Below are positions 7,891-17,074 of a DNA stretch of 64,000 nt, piece after piece. The notes below the pieces were generated by a model. That model did no database searches. It was not told where the DNA came from and saw only the letters and a program-made list of their open reading frames with translations. The position numbers and the translations under genes were made by a program. How positions within the stretch are numbered: the first letter of the stretch is position 1; each line of letters opens with the position of its first letter. The stretch comes from an uncultured Lentisphaerota bacterium. GTDB lineage: Bacteria > Verrucomicrobiota > Kiritimatiellia > CAIQIC01. The stretch is from assembly GCA_903896925.1 (NCBI GenBank), contig CAITZM010000181.1, positions 1 to 64,000 on the forward strand, in the 5' to 3' direction.

Positions 7891-8874
7891 TTAACTCCTT
7901 AAGGGTGCGAGAAATTTCACCTTCTTCAACACCAACGTGCCCGCCATAATATCATGCAGCGCTTGCTTGCGATCGGTGAAGGCCGCCATGAGGTATCCGA
8001 TGCACAGCAAGAGACCGGAGATGATTTTCCCGAAATAACGGCCATTGGCCCGGCCGAAAGAAATCCGCTGACCGGCTTCATCCGTCACCACCAAGCCCAA
8101 GGCTTTCTTGCCCAGGGTGGCCTGGCTTGCCGAGCTTTCCGATAACGTGAAATACAGCCAGGTCAGGATGAAATTCCAAACGTTGTACAACGCCCCCAGG
8201 AGAAGCCAGTTCTCCTTTTTCAAGGTGAAACCGTGCCGATAATCAATCGGGTGCGGGTCGATCGCGTTTACGATCAGCAGCAACAGAAAATCAACACATG
8301 TTAAAATAACGCCATCGATCAGCGCCGCAGCGAAGCGGCTCAGGAACCCTGCATGGCTGATCATTTCCGAAGCGCCGGTGGGGGTCACGGGACTGCCCGG
8401 GGTGGGCTTGGCGAACAACTCGGGGAACAGTTCACCCGCGGGAATCCAAGCCTGCTCGTTTTCCCGGCATAACAGGGTTTTCTCGTCCAGTTGGCGGCGG
8501 GCCCGCTGTTCGCGTAAATCATGCTCGTTGAAGGGGCCCTCAACCCCTGCCTCTCGTGCGGCATACCAGATGGTTGGCGAAGACGGCCTGGCCGTCGCCT
8601 CGCGGTAGACCACGCGCAAGGCGCCGGCGCCCTCCGGGCTTGCGCCCGCTTCCGGTTCGGAAACTTTCAAGGCAGGCCCTTGGGCTGGCTCGGCAGGCGC
8701 AGGACGGCAGGCGTCCCGAAAATCATCGGACTCTGAGATGGGCTCCCAAGCCTTCCGATCTCCGGACACCTGATGGTGTTTGGAAATCTTGCCCTCTTGC
8801 AGTTGGGAGGTCACCTCCTCAAGGTCAAAGGGGCCTGTGACCTCACCACGCCAACGTAAATAATACTTTTCCAT
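7891..8874 (-). CDS. membrane protein with two GYF_2 domains and an RDD domain
   Basis: A 327-residue protein. Residues 1-50 form a GYF_2 (DUF4339) domain (YYLRWRGEVTGPFDLEEV ... KAWEPI). A second GYF_2 unit lies at about 100-150 (WYAAREAGVEGPFNEHDLRE ... QAWIPAGELFPEL). From about 170 the protein is an RDD family membrane domain (AGFLSRFAAALIDGVIL, LGKKALGLVVTDEAGQRISF, DRKQALHDIMAGTLV). GYF domains generally bind proline-rich peptides; RDD domains are poorly understood membrane modules. The gene lies between the GYF-PrsW gene and the channel gene with very short spacing. It shares the GYF module with its neighbour and with the GTPase at 17075. Confidence 0.85.
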   Translation of the reverse strand: MEKYYLRWRGEVTGPFDLEEVTSQLQEGKISKHHQVSGDRKAWEPISESDDFRDACRPAPAEPAQGPALKVSEPEAGASPEGAGALRVVYREATARPSSPTIWYAAREAGVEGPFNEHDLREQRARRQLDEKTLLCRENEQAWIPAGELFPELFAKPTPGSPVTPTGASEMISHAGFLSRFAAALIDGVILTCVDFLLLLIVNAIDPHPIDYRHGFTLKKENWLLLGALYNVWNFILTWLYFTLSESSASQATLGKKALGLVVTDEAGQRISFGRANGRYFGKIISGLLLCIGYLMAAFTDRKQALHDIMAGTLVLKKVKFLAPLRS

Positions 8875-8892
8875 TAGCTCTCCCGCTTCAGC

Positions 8893-10164
8893 CTAGTAAG
8901 CACCCTCTTTGGCGATACTGGCGGCGGCCCGATGGTGATGCACCATGATGCTCAACAGCAGCGCCACGGACAAGCCGGCAATAATAACAAAATAGATGGT
9001 ACCTTGAAAGAAATCATATAACCCGTGCAGGCCCGCAACCAGAAACAGACCCACAAACAGGCTGCCCCATTGCCCGCGCAGCCATGCGTAACCGACATAA
9101 TAACCGACAACACCTGCCCACGCCGCATGCAACAGGGGCATGATCATCAGGCGCACGAATTGAATCAGGATGGTGCCCCCATAGAACTCCGCCAGGTTCG
9201 ACATCAAAACGCTCATATTTTGATCGAAGGCTGCTGACCCTCCGTGAAAATTCAGCATGGATTTTGCCACCGCCGTGGTGCTGATCGCGGCATTATCCTG
9301 CCAGTAATTGACGGAATACCCCACGCCTTCCGTCAGCGCAAACCCCAGGCCCGACATGATGCCCAACAGCAAACCATCCCCAGGTGTACGCAGTCCGAAG
9401 CGGCGCGGATTGATGACAAAGAAGGGCAGGGCCTTGCACAGTTCTTCAAACAACCCCACGCCGAGAACGAAACCCAACAACCGCGGCAGAATGCCATGAC
9501 TGGCCACTCCCGAATAAAAGGATTTTATCAGCGGCACCTGCTGCCATAAAAGCAGGGCCGGAATGCCAATGAAGGCCGTAAACAGGGCGTAGGCCAACCC
9601 CGTTTTCCATAAGGTCGGCTCCGGCTGCATGACGTGGAAAAAGAAAACGGCCCAGAAAAAGCAAAAGAAACTCTCCACCAGCCACGCCGACTGGGCAAAT
9701 CCCCAGGCGAGATACTCATGGGCGAGGAGGATCAGGAGCGGGAAGGTACAGAAGATCAGCACCCACCGCACCACGGGGCGTCGCAACAACCCCGGCTGAA
9801 ACAGCTCCGTAACCGGTAAAAATGAATAGTCAACCGGGAGCTGTGGCAGAAAAGGGCCGGTAGGCCGTTCCGCCGCAGAGGCTGTGTTCGCGCGCGCTGG
9901 CGTACGCGGTCGCGCAGGGGGTGTCGTGGCTTGCGCTTGCGCGCCATCCAAGGCCTCAAGCCGCACCGCCCTGTTGGAGGTCGCCACGGCGGGTGTTGTT
10001 CCGATCAGTTGCTGGACCTGCCGCCAGACCAACCGGTCGGTCGAAATATCATGAAACCGCGTGAGGCGTCCTTTGTCCAACAACTGCCGGATCTGCAGCC
10101 CGGAAAAGGGGCCGGTGATCTCCCCACGCCACCTCGCATAATACATTGTATTGTCTTCAAGCAT
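8893..10164 (-). CDS. GYF_2 domain fused to PrsW family intramembrane protease
   Basis: A 423-residue protein. Residues 7-55 are a GYF_2 domain (YYARWRGEITGPFSGLQIRQ), then a Pro/Ala/Thr linker, then a multi-pass membrane domain with PrsW hallmarks: the double Glu with Lys (LFEELCKALP, Glu240-Glu241), GFALTEG (Glu279), LLHAAWAG (His346) and AGLHGLYDF (His380). PrsW proteins are membrane-embedded metalloproteases; the Bacillus member cleaves an anti-sigma factor. The start could instead be the ATG at 10146, which lines up better with the neighbouring GYF protein; neither has a strong ribosome site. The gene starts six bases after the end of the 966-residue gene. A membrane protease inside this unit suggests cleavage of one of the neighbouring membrane proteins as a switch. 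Confidence 0.8.
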   Translation of the reverse strand: MLEDNTMYYARWRGEITGPFSGLQIRQLLDKGRLTRFHDISTDRLVWRQVQQLIGTTPAVATSNRAVRLEALDGAQAQATTPPARPRTPARANTASAAERPTGPFLPQLPVDYSFLPVTELFQPGLLRRPVVRWVLIFCTFPLLILLAHEYLAWGFAQSAWLVESFFCFFWAVFFFHVMQPEPTLWKTGLAYALFTAFIGIPALLLWQQVPLIKSFYSGVASHGILPRLLGFVLGVGLFEELCKALPFFVINPRRFGLRTPGDGLLLGIMSGLGFALTEGVGYSVNYWQDNAAISTTAVAKSMLNFHGGSAAFDQNMSVLMSNLAEFYGGTILIQFVRLMIMPLLHAAWAGVVGYYVGYAWLRGQWGSLFVGLFLVAGLHGLYDFFQGTIYFVIIAGLSVALLLSIMVHHHRAAASIAKEGAY

Positions 10165-10170
10165 GGCAAG

Positions 10171-13071
10171 CTAGTTGCGCACATTGGCAGGCCAGGGCAC
10201 GGTCTTCCAGATGGCAGGATTCAGATCGTTGAGGCCCGAAGCGGTTCTGATTTCCTGGAGCAAGGCCTGCGAGCTCTTGGTGGCGACCGGCGCAAACAGG
10301 GGCTCGCCCGGGAGGCTCTCCTCGTAATGGACGCGCTCCGCACCGCGTTGTTCCTCCCAGATACGGATGTCTACGCGATCGAGCGCGGTCAGGGGTCGGA
10401 TCACCCAGAGCTCTCCGATCGCACGTTTCATGGTCATTACAGCCGGATTGCCCGCCTTGAAGGGCGCAAGCCCCACCCAGCACACCGTCCGGTTGAGGGC
10501 CGCGCGCTTGAGCATCCATTCTGCGCGATAGAGGCCGAACGGCCGGCTGTCGCCCAAACATTCTGCCAGTATCGTCGCCGCCTTTTGACTCGCCGCCATC
10601 ACGGCCGGGTTCTTCTCGCAAATCCATGAGAGATCCTGATCCACACTCTTCAGTTTGCCGGCCATGCGACTCCACTCCGACCCCTCCGCTGCGCCCACCA
10701 ATTCCAGGTAGCGATCCATGAGGAAGCTCACGAGGCGGAGGCGGAGCAACACGGGGATTTCATTTTTCCCTTTCAACTCCATCATGGTATTCAGCAGAAA
10801 TAGATCGCCGTTGATCGCAGGGATCCGCTTGGCTTCGGTGATCAAGTTCAACAGGTAGGTACAATGCGGCAGGACTTTCACAAACGGTTCTTCAAATTGC
10901 CCTACCTGGTAACGCCGCGTCTTGAACACCGCCTGTTGATCGGCCGCCTGGGGTTCATAGGCGATACCGCTCTGGCCAATCACCCCCGTCCTCGTTTCGC
11001 GGGGGAGGCCTTTAAAATAGACCGCATGACGCTCGCCCTCTCTGTCCAGGTAGCTGTACTTATAGAGTTCGACCAACTCCTTGTCCTCGCCCAGAGACGC
11101 GAGGGTGCCTTGCACCTCCGCCCACTTCTCCTGCAGTCGCTTGTCGTGTTGCGCCAGTTCGCCGGCCGTGACATTCCAGACCCGGTTGCTCAGTTCCAGC
11201 GTGATGACGGCGGAAAAGTCCTTGTATACGGGTTCGTTTTCCAGCCAGCGCGCGAAGTACTTGGTGAGCATATCGGACGGGAACGCCTTTACATATTTAC
11301 GCATCGTCTCCATGTAGTCATACAGGCTGGGCGCGGCTGTCATGGAGGTCAGTAATTCCTGTCGCACCTCCAGCCCCTTGGCCCACTCGCTGATTTTGGC
11401 CTTGTGCATATTCAGCTGCAGGGTCAGTTCCGGGGAAGCGCCGTCGACTTTTTCGGCCAGCCCCGCCTGCCCTTGGAGCAGGCTCACCTTCTTTTCCAGA
11501 TCCTCGATATGCTGGGTGGCGAAGGCATCCGCCGCCGGCAGTCCCTCCGTGAGCTTGCCGAGCAAGGCGCCCAACTCCGCATCCTTGCCGGAACGCGTCT
11601 GCTGCTGCTGCGCCGCCCACTCGGACACGAACAAGGTGACGCGACTGATGTCTTCGCCCTTTATGGCGCAAGCTTTGGCTTGCGCCACGAGGTTGGAAAT
11701 CAGCGTGCCTTCTTCATGAAAGCCGCCTTGGCGCACGGCGTCCAGCCGGGCCAGGGTCCGCTGGCAGGTCGCCTGGTTTTGCTCTTCCGTGCGCAGCAGC
11801 TCGGGCTGGCGGGCCACCCACGCCTGGATGGCCTGCGCCTTGAACACCTTGGCCTTGTTTTTTTCCAGCGAGCTCAGGTAGGTCTCGAAGCCGGCGCGGT
11901 CATGGGCCTGGAACAGCTGCGCCAGTTCCGCCTCCGCCCCTGCGACCTCTTTGCGGGCTTGATACTGGAAGATGGTGACCGCAAGGGCGGCGCCCAGCGC
12001 CAGCAGGAAACCCGCGGCCAGGGTGATATGCAGCCGGCGGCGGCGCTCCTTCGCGAGGTGATGATGCTCCAGCAGCAAGCGCGCCCTGTTCTCGAGCAGT
12101 TCCGGGACAGGCCGGTTGAGCCGGGCCAGTTGATTCAGCAGATCGTCCAGTTCCTCCGCGCGGCCTTGCTCCACCGCCATCGAGAGAGCGGCGATGATGT
12201 CTGCATACAGCTTTTCCTCGTCACGCTTGCGCTGTTCCTGCTGCAACCACTCCAGCGCCTCGTCGTATTGCGTCTGCATGATGGGCACCGGCTGAAAATA
12301 CCCTTCCTTCAGCAAGGCATGATACTGCTGCAGCACGGCCTCGGCCTGCCCGGCATCTTGGGCGGCATAGGCCGAGCTCAATTCGCTGATGAGCCTGGAG
12401 CCGCGCGCGCCGGCTTCGTCGACATATATTTCCTTCAACCGGGCGGCCGAGGCCTTGCGCAGGCGGCCGGCCTCGCTGTTGTCGGTCGGATATTCGTCCA
12501 GCTCGCCCAGCAACCGCAGGAGCGTCTCCTTGTCGTTGCCCTGTGCTGCGGTTTGCAGCTCGGCCTGGATTTCCTCCAGCCGCTTATGTTCGAATCGACG
12601 CAGGTCCTCGACCCAGGTCTTGTTCTTGGCGTCCAGCCGGGCCACGCGCCGCAGAATGCGCACGACGCGCACCGTGGCGCCCTCGCGCACCGCCTTGCGG
12701 TATTCCTTGAGCAGCGGCTCCAGCGCCGCGCCCGACGCATAGGCATCGTTCAGGAGGTTGATGGCCGCGGCCAGCAAGGGTTCCGGGGTCGGCCAGCCAT
12801 GGAAGGTGCACTGTTCCCGCCACTTTTCGGCGCCGACGAAGTCGAGCTCGGCGCACAGATCCAGGAGCGGCGGCTCGCTCTCGGCCAGCCGCAGCGCCTC
12901 GCTGACCATGTGCTTGCGGATCAGGTCGCTCACCTGCCGGAGCCGGGTGTTCGCCTGGATGCCGTATTCCTGGTAGCGCGTGGCCAGCCTGGCCATCTCC
13001 TCGTTGCTGACGGTTTCCTTGTTGTCGAGGATGCCCCGGATCCGTGTTGTGATCTGCTCTGCTATGCTCAT
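10171..13071 (-). CDS. large single-pass membrane protein of helical repeats, unknown function
   Basis: A 966-residue protein starting at the ATG at 13071, which overlaps the stop of the preceding gene as ATGA. The N-terminal 340 residues are almost entirely helical, with repeat-like Leu/Ala/Arg patterns. One transmembrane helix lies near residues 345-370 (ITLAAGFLLALGAALAVTIF). The C-terminal 590 residues begin with coiled-coil stretches and end in a mixed domain. I do not recognise a family. The layout suggests a scaffold linking the cytoplasmic GTPase side to the periplasm. Codon use is G/C-rich, unlike the gene just upstream. Confidence 0.65.
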   Translation of the reverse strand: MSIAEQITTRIRGILDNKETVSNEEMARLATRYQEYGIQANTRLRQVSDLIRKHMVSEALRLAESEPPLLDLCAELDFVGAEKWREQCTFHGWPTPEPLLAAAINLLNDAYASGAALEPLLKEYRKAVREGATVRVVRILRRVARLDAKNKTWVEDLRRFEHKRLEEIQAELQTAAQGNDKETLLRLLGELDEYPTDNSEAGRLRKASAARLKEIYVDEAGARGSRLISELSSAYAAQDAGQAEAVLQQYHALLKEGYFQPVPIMQTQYDEALEWLQQEQRKRDEEKLYADIIAALSMAVEQGRAEELDDLLNQLARLNRPVPELLENRARLLLEHHHLAKERRRRLHITLAAGFLLALGAALAVTIFQYQARKEVAGAEAELAQLFQAHDRAGFETYLSSLEKNKAKVFKAQAIQAWVARQPELLRTEEQNQATCQRTLARLDAVRQGGFHEEGTLISNLVAQAKACAIKGEDISRVTLFVSEWAAQQQQTRSGKDAELGALLGKLTEGLPAADAFATQHIEDLEKKVSLLQGQAGLAEKVDGASPELTLQLNMHKAKISEWAKGLEVRQELLTSMTAAPSLYDYMETMRKYVKAFPSDMLTKYFARWLENEPVYKDFSAVITLELSNRVWNVTAGELAQHDKRLQEKWAEVQGTLASLGEDKELVELYKYSYLDREGERHAVYFKGLPRETRTGVIGQSGIAYEPQAADQQAVFKTRRYQVGQFEEPFVKVLPHCTYLLNLITEAKRIPAINGDLFLLNTMMELKGKNEIPVLLRLRLVSFLMDRYLELVGAAEGSEWSRMAGKLKSVDQDLSWICEKNPAVMAASQKAATILAECLGDSRPFGLYRAEWMLKRAALNRTVCWVGLAPFKAGNPAVMTMKRAIGELWVIRPLTALDRVDIRIWEEQRGAERVHYEESLPGEPLFAPVATKSSQALLQEIRTASGLNDLNPAIWKTVPWPANVRN

Positions 13072-14618
13072 TGTTTGTTCGCGCTCCATTGCATGACCAA
13101 AACCCGTTGTCCATCCAGTCCGGCGGCAAAGACCTCGCAGCGCAGCGGCGTCAGCTTGGCCTTGCCAAGGCCTTGCACCTCCTGAGCCAAACCTTGCAAT
13201 ACCGCCTGCCGCGCGGCGGTCCTGATGGCTTCGGCCGTCCGGCTGTTTTTGAAAACGATGAGCGCGTCCTGGTAGGCGGCCACCGCATCCTTTTGGACGA
13301 AGGCGGAACGGATGGTCGCGCGGGCTTGCGTGATCGCCTCCAGGTCATTGGTTCTGGAGGCAAGCCCCCGGCTGGTCTTTCTCCGTGCGGAGTCGTAGCT
13401 GCCTGCCGTGTATGAGGAACTCCGGCCGGATTGTTCACGCCGCTCAACCTCTTGGACAACCCGATCGACTTCCAGCAGCGTTGTCCGCTCATATTGCGCC
13501 ATCACACCCCAGAGCGCCTGCTTGACCAGGGGCAGGCTGAGATCTGCTGACCGCCCTGCGTCAGCCACTTGTTCGACCGCATCCTCTGACGATCCCGACA
13601 AGTCCTGCTGGAGTCGCTGCAAGCGTAACGCGCGGGTTTTGTGAGCGCTTTCCCAACTGCGCTGCCAGGCACGGATAAAATTCAGGGAGGCAAAATCTAG
13701 GATGGTGCGACCTTGCCCGGGCTGCACCCGGCAAGAAAGGTTCGTCACGCCCGACCCCGGCACATTCAGCGCCAGGCGGACGTCCAGACAGGGTGCCATC
13801 AAGTCAAGCAGGGGGCTCTCCAGCGCGCTGGTCCAGACATCCGGCTGTCCTTGCTCCAACGGAAGGGGGGCGAGGATGAGGATCAGGTTGGTGCATCCAT
13901 TTTGCATGTGTACCAGGCCGACATCCCCCGGCGCGTCCTCCACGCTTAAGCCGGTCCGACGGGCCTCCAACCGGAACGAGTCGTTGGCTGTCTTGAACAG
14001 ATATTTATCCGCCAGCGGGGCCTTGAGCGGATGCTCAATGTGCGCCAGAAGCCTGCCGGTTTTCGCATAAACCACGCAATGCGCATTGGAGGACGCAAAC
14101 AGCGCGAGTTCCTGCTGCCCCTGCGAGATCCCACCGCGCGCGAACCAGAGTACTTGTTTTTTATGCAATTCATTGGTAATGACTTGTTGTGCTGAAAGGG
14201 GGGGGGAGATGGCCGCTGTTGCCTTTGCTGATGCAGCAGATTTGGGCTTATAGTTTACAGGTGTTAGAGAAATAGAGACGGGGTGCCTGTTGGCGTCTGG
14301 AGTAGTGGCTATATTTTGATTGTTCGAAGATGAATTTGGTCGATACGCCAGCTCGGAAGGCATGCAAATAAGTGGGCTTTTAATTCGACCCAAGGATAAA
14401 CACACCAAAGAAATGCACGTCAACATCACCACCCCTGCGAGAGTGATGCTTATGATTACAGGCCTGCCTATTGAGACTTGAATGGTTTTGTTGGGGGCTG
14501 ATAATTGCCCCGGCAAGCCATCGTTTTGAGATCGATTTGCTGCCTTGATTGCAATAGGTGAGGGAGGGAGCGGTTTTCTTCCGACCGGAACTTGCGAGTG
14601 ATTTTCAGCTTGGCTCAT
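13068..14618 (-). CDS. single-pass membrane protein, unknown function
   Basis: A 516-residue protein. The ATG at 14618 overlaps the TAA of the preceding gene by one base (TAATG), which decides the start. A transmembrane helix lies at about residues 52-76 (PVIISITLAGVVMLTCISLVC). The C-terminal 360 residues are predicted soluble with a helical end. No known domain is recognised. The first 150 codons are notably A/T-rich with many Ser, Asn and Ile, whereas the rest has the G/C-rich codon use of the operon. That change of composition inside one gene suggests recombination near 14160. Confidence 0.6.
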   Translation of the reverse strand: MSQAENHSQVPVGRKPLPPSPIAIKAANRSQNDGLPGQLSAPNKTIQVSIGRPVIISITLAGVVMLTCISLVCLSLGRIKSPLICMPSELAYRPNSSSNNQNIATTPDANRHPVSISLTPVNYKPKSAASAKATAAISPPLSAQQVITNELHKKQVLWFARGGISQGQQELALFASSNAHCVVYAKTGRLLAHIEHPLKAPLADKYLFKTANDSFRLEARRTGLSVEDAPGDVGLVHMQNGCTNLILILAPLPLEQGQPDVWTSALESPLLDLMAPCLDVRLALNVPGSGVTNLSCRVQPGQGRTILDFASLNFIRAWQRSWESAHKTRALRLQRLQQDLSGSSEDAVEQVADAGRSADLSLPLVKQALWGVMAQYERTTLLEVDRVVQEVERREQSGRSSSYTAGSYDSARRKTSRGLASRTNDLEAITQARATIRSAFVQKDAVAAYQDALIVFKNSRTAEAIRTAARQAVLQGLAQEVQGLGKAKLTPLRCEVFAAGLDGQRVLVMQWSANKQ

Positions 14619-17050
14619 TATGGCTTCTTCTCGCTCCAGTTCAAAATAGGAATGTCTGAGATCGAGCACACTAAGTTGACGACACGAACTTCAGGTTTTT
14701 TTTCAGCTGCCAGTAAACGGTCACGTAAAACCTTGGATACATTTTGACTAATTGCATTCTTCCACTCCACCAAATTCTTTTTCAATTTACCGATATCATC
14801 GTCAAAGTAACCATGGATTTTCTTATTTTTATGATCTTTCAAGTCAAGTCCACTCAGCACGCTTGTGGAGCTATTTAGAATTCCTTCAATCGCGGCATAA
14901 TTCTGACTTACATCCGCCGCGTTGTTTTGCTGTAATTTATCTTCTAGTTTCGAAACAACATCATTGTACCTTGACTTGAAAGCATCCATTGGAACGTATA
15001 TGTACTTGCGTGTAAAATCCGAATGTTTGCCATTGAGTACGTCGTCAATCTCCTTGAGATGACCGAGTTTGTTAATATCAAGGCCCGTTTTCCCGTCCTT
15101 AAGGGCTTTGCCAACCTCCTTCCAGACAAGATTACTGCAAGATGATCCAGTGGCGAGGGTTTTGAAAATATCCCCCCCACAAGAGTCGAGAGCATTAAGA
15201 AATCCCTTAATGTTAGCTTTAAACATTCGCTCGGGGTCTTTCTCAATGAATGTCTCATAGGCTCCGCTGGTTCCGTATGTTATTTTCACTCCATTTTCGG
15301 TGCCTGTGACCGGAACATCCCAGGTGCCGGTTATCGCAGGGTGGCTTAGCATTGCAACCGTTATACGCGCGTTCGTTATCACGTTAGACAACTCATGCCG
15401 CGAGTTAGAGTCCTTAGGATATCTATATTCTGTATCCGATAATCGAACAAGAGTTATTGGCCTGAAAACAAGAAACAGGATATATCGATTGTCGTTATTG
15501 AAGCGAGCTATGGCCACGTTTGTACCGGGTGTTTCAGGTGGGAGCAGCCCAGAATTCCAAGCTTCCATTATCCATTGGCCGCCTACTGCTTTGAATGAAT
15601 ACGCAGATTTTAACGCGATCTTAATTGGTGGAGCCAGTTCTTCTGTACCACCCAATGTATTATACAGAGAGCATCGTGTTTTGCTGCTGCAAAAGTTCGT
15701 TGAAAAACTTGACTTGCTTAGTGAAGCTACTGAAAGAAACTCAATCCTCGGCTTCAGAATTAGCTGCTCAATAGAACCGGGCATTTTATCTGATAACATA
15801 TCCAGCTTTTTAGGAAGCAATGGCTCAGCCAATTTCACCGCTTTAATCGATGGTAACGAATTGGTCGGTATCGCGTTTGTTCCGCGCGGCAGCGGGGGCA
15901 GGTTTATTGGGGGTGTTTGCGCGGATGCCGTCGTATTGCTGATGATATTTGTCGAACTATTGCTTTGTGGTTGCTGCGAAATTGCTGTTTTCGTCCTCTT
16001 GAACATAGTTCGGGCATGAGGTAGAACCCATATTGTGGACCCTGCTAATATACATAGCGCTGCAGCCACAGTCACCGGAATCAACCAGCGTTTATCGCTA
16101 CGTCGGTGTTTCGTTGTCGGTGCGGTTGGTTTATTTGAATCATAAGAAACTCTAACCTTGCTTTGGGTTACTTTGCGCAATTCCGATTTGGCCTCTTCCT
16201 CGACGGGACGGGGCACGTAGGCCGGTCGCGCGATGCGTTCCACCGCCGGCATGACGCCGGTGCGCGCCGCCTCGACCAGGGGGCCGGTTTCGGTCAGGGG
16301 CTGTTTCGGCCCGGTGAGATCGAGGATCAAGGCATCCGGCGAGCGCCGCGACATCTTCAAGCCCTCGCCGGTCGGCAGGCAGCAGCGCAGGAAACAATCC
16401 GTGCCCTGCGGCAGGGCCGTGAAGTAGGTGCTGAAGGTGAACGCCCAGCGCTTATCCGGAGGGAGGAGCGAGGTGACCTCGGCCACCAGTGGCAGCAAAT
16501 CCTGGCCCGGCTGGAAGATCAGGAAAACCGGCTTGTCCGGCGTTGCGAGGAAGCGCTGCGCCATGGCCCCGGCCCAGCCCGCATCGCCGGCCCGGCGCTG
16601 CCATTGTTCGGCTCGGCAGCCGGCCACGGGCATGTCGCGCACCTGGCGCGCCGCCTTGATCAGGTGCGGCTCCTGCTTCCACTCCGTCACGAAAAAATTC
16701 GGCGCCGTCATGGCCCAGGCCGGACCGGCGGACACGCGTTCAGCCTCGCTGGCCATCACATGGTGCGCCAGCTTGTTGCTGCGCTCGGAATAGTCCGTAC
16801 CGTAGGCCGCCACGCGCGACAGGACCGAGAACAGCTGACCGCCGAGGCGGAAGAGATGATGGCTGAAAGCCACCGGATTCCGGGCATAGTTCGGGTCCTG
16901 CGGCGGGAAGGCGTGGGTGTAGCCGCTGATGCCCTCACAGGTCTGCACGTAGTTGGCCGGCATGCCCTCGGTAAAGGCCACCGTGGCAAACCCGCGTGAG
17001 CCGGGCTTGAGGCCGCGCGGCACGGAGGTGTAGATCAGTTCATAGGCCAT
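14618..17050 (-). CDS. GAP1-N2-like GTPase-associated protein with membrane helix and variable C-terminus
   Basis: An 810-residue protein. The ATG at 17050 has GGAGCT eight bases upstream. Residues 1-265 (opening AYELIYTSVPRGLKPGSRGF, later FTFSTYFTALPQGTDCFLRC) look like the N-terminal domain named GAP1-N2, known from proteins encoded beside GTPases in predicted bacterial conflict or signalling loci; this match is from memory. A transmembrane helix follows (WLIPVTVAAALCILAGSTIW, about 325-345). The C-terminal 450 residues match nothing I know. Base composition falls sharply at about 16150, just after the conserved domain, so the C-terminus looks like an exchanged module. It follows the FHA-GTPase gene by 24 bases, which fits the name of the domain. 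Confidence 0.65.
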   Translation of the reverse strand: MAYELIYTSVPRGLKPGSRGFATVAFTEGMPANYVQTCEGISGYTHAFPPQDPNYARNPVAFSHHLFRLGGQLFSVLSRVAAYGTDYSERSNKLAHHVMASEAERVSAGPAWAMTAPNFFVTEWKQEPHLIKAARQVRDMPVAGCRAEQWQRRAGDAGWAGAMAQRFLATPDKPVFLIFQPGQDLLPLVAEVTSLLPPDKRWAFTFSTYFTALPQGTDCFLRCCLPTGEGLKMSRRSPDALILDLTGPKQPLTETGPLVEAARTGVMPAVERIARPAYVPRPVEEEAKSELRKVTQSKVRVSYDSNKPTAPTTKHRRSDKRWLIPVTVAAALCILAGSTIWVLPHARTMFKRTKTAISQQPQSNSSTNIISNTTASAQTPPINLPPLPRGTNAIPTNSLPSIKAVKLAEPLLPKKLDMLSDKMPGSIEQLILKPRIEFLSVASLSKSSFSTNFCSSKTRCSLYNTLGGTEELAPPIKIALKSAYSFKAVGGQWIMEAWNSGLLPPETPGTNVAIARFNNDNRYILFLVFRPITLVRLSDTEYRYPKDSNSRHELSNVITNARITVAMLSHPAITGTWDVPVTGTENGVKITYGTSGAYETFIEKDPERMFKANIKGFLNALDSCGGDIFKTLATGSSCSNLVWKEVGKALKDGKTGLDINKLGHLKEIDDVLNGKHSDFTRKYIYVPMDAFKSRYNDVVSKLEDKLQQNNAADVSQNYAAIEGILNSSTSVLSGLDLKDHKNKKIHGYFDDDIGKLKKNLVEWKNAISQNVSKVLRDRLLAAEKKPEVRVVNLVCSISDIPILNWSEKKP

Positions 17051-17074
17051 GGCGGATAGCTCCGGTCAACGGTG

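Noticed and set aside
11404..13185. Plus-strand frame of 593 codons opposite the 966-residue gene
   Set aside because: Gln/Arg/Leu-rich shadow; the minus-strand gene has overlap-coupled start and a clear transmembrane helix.
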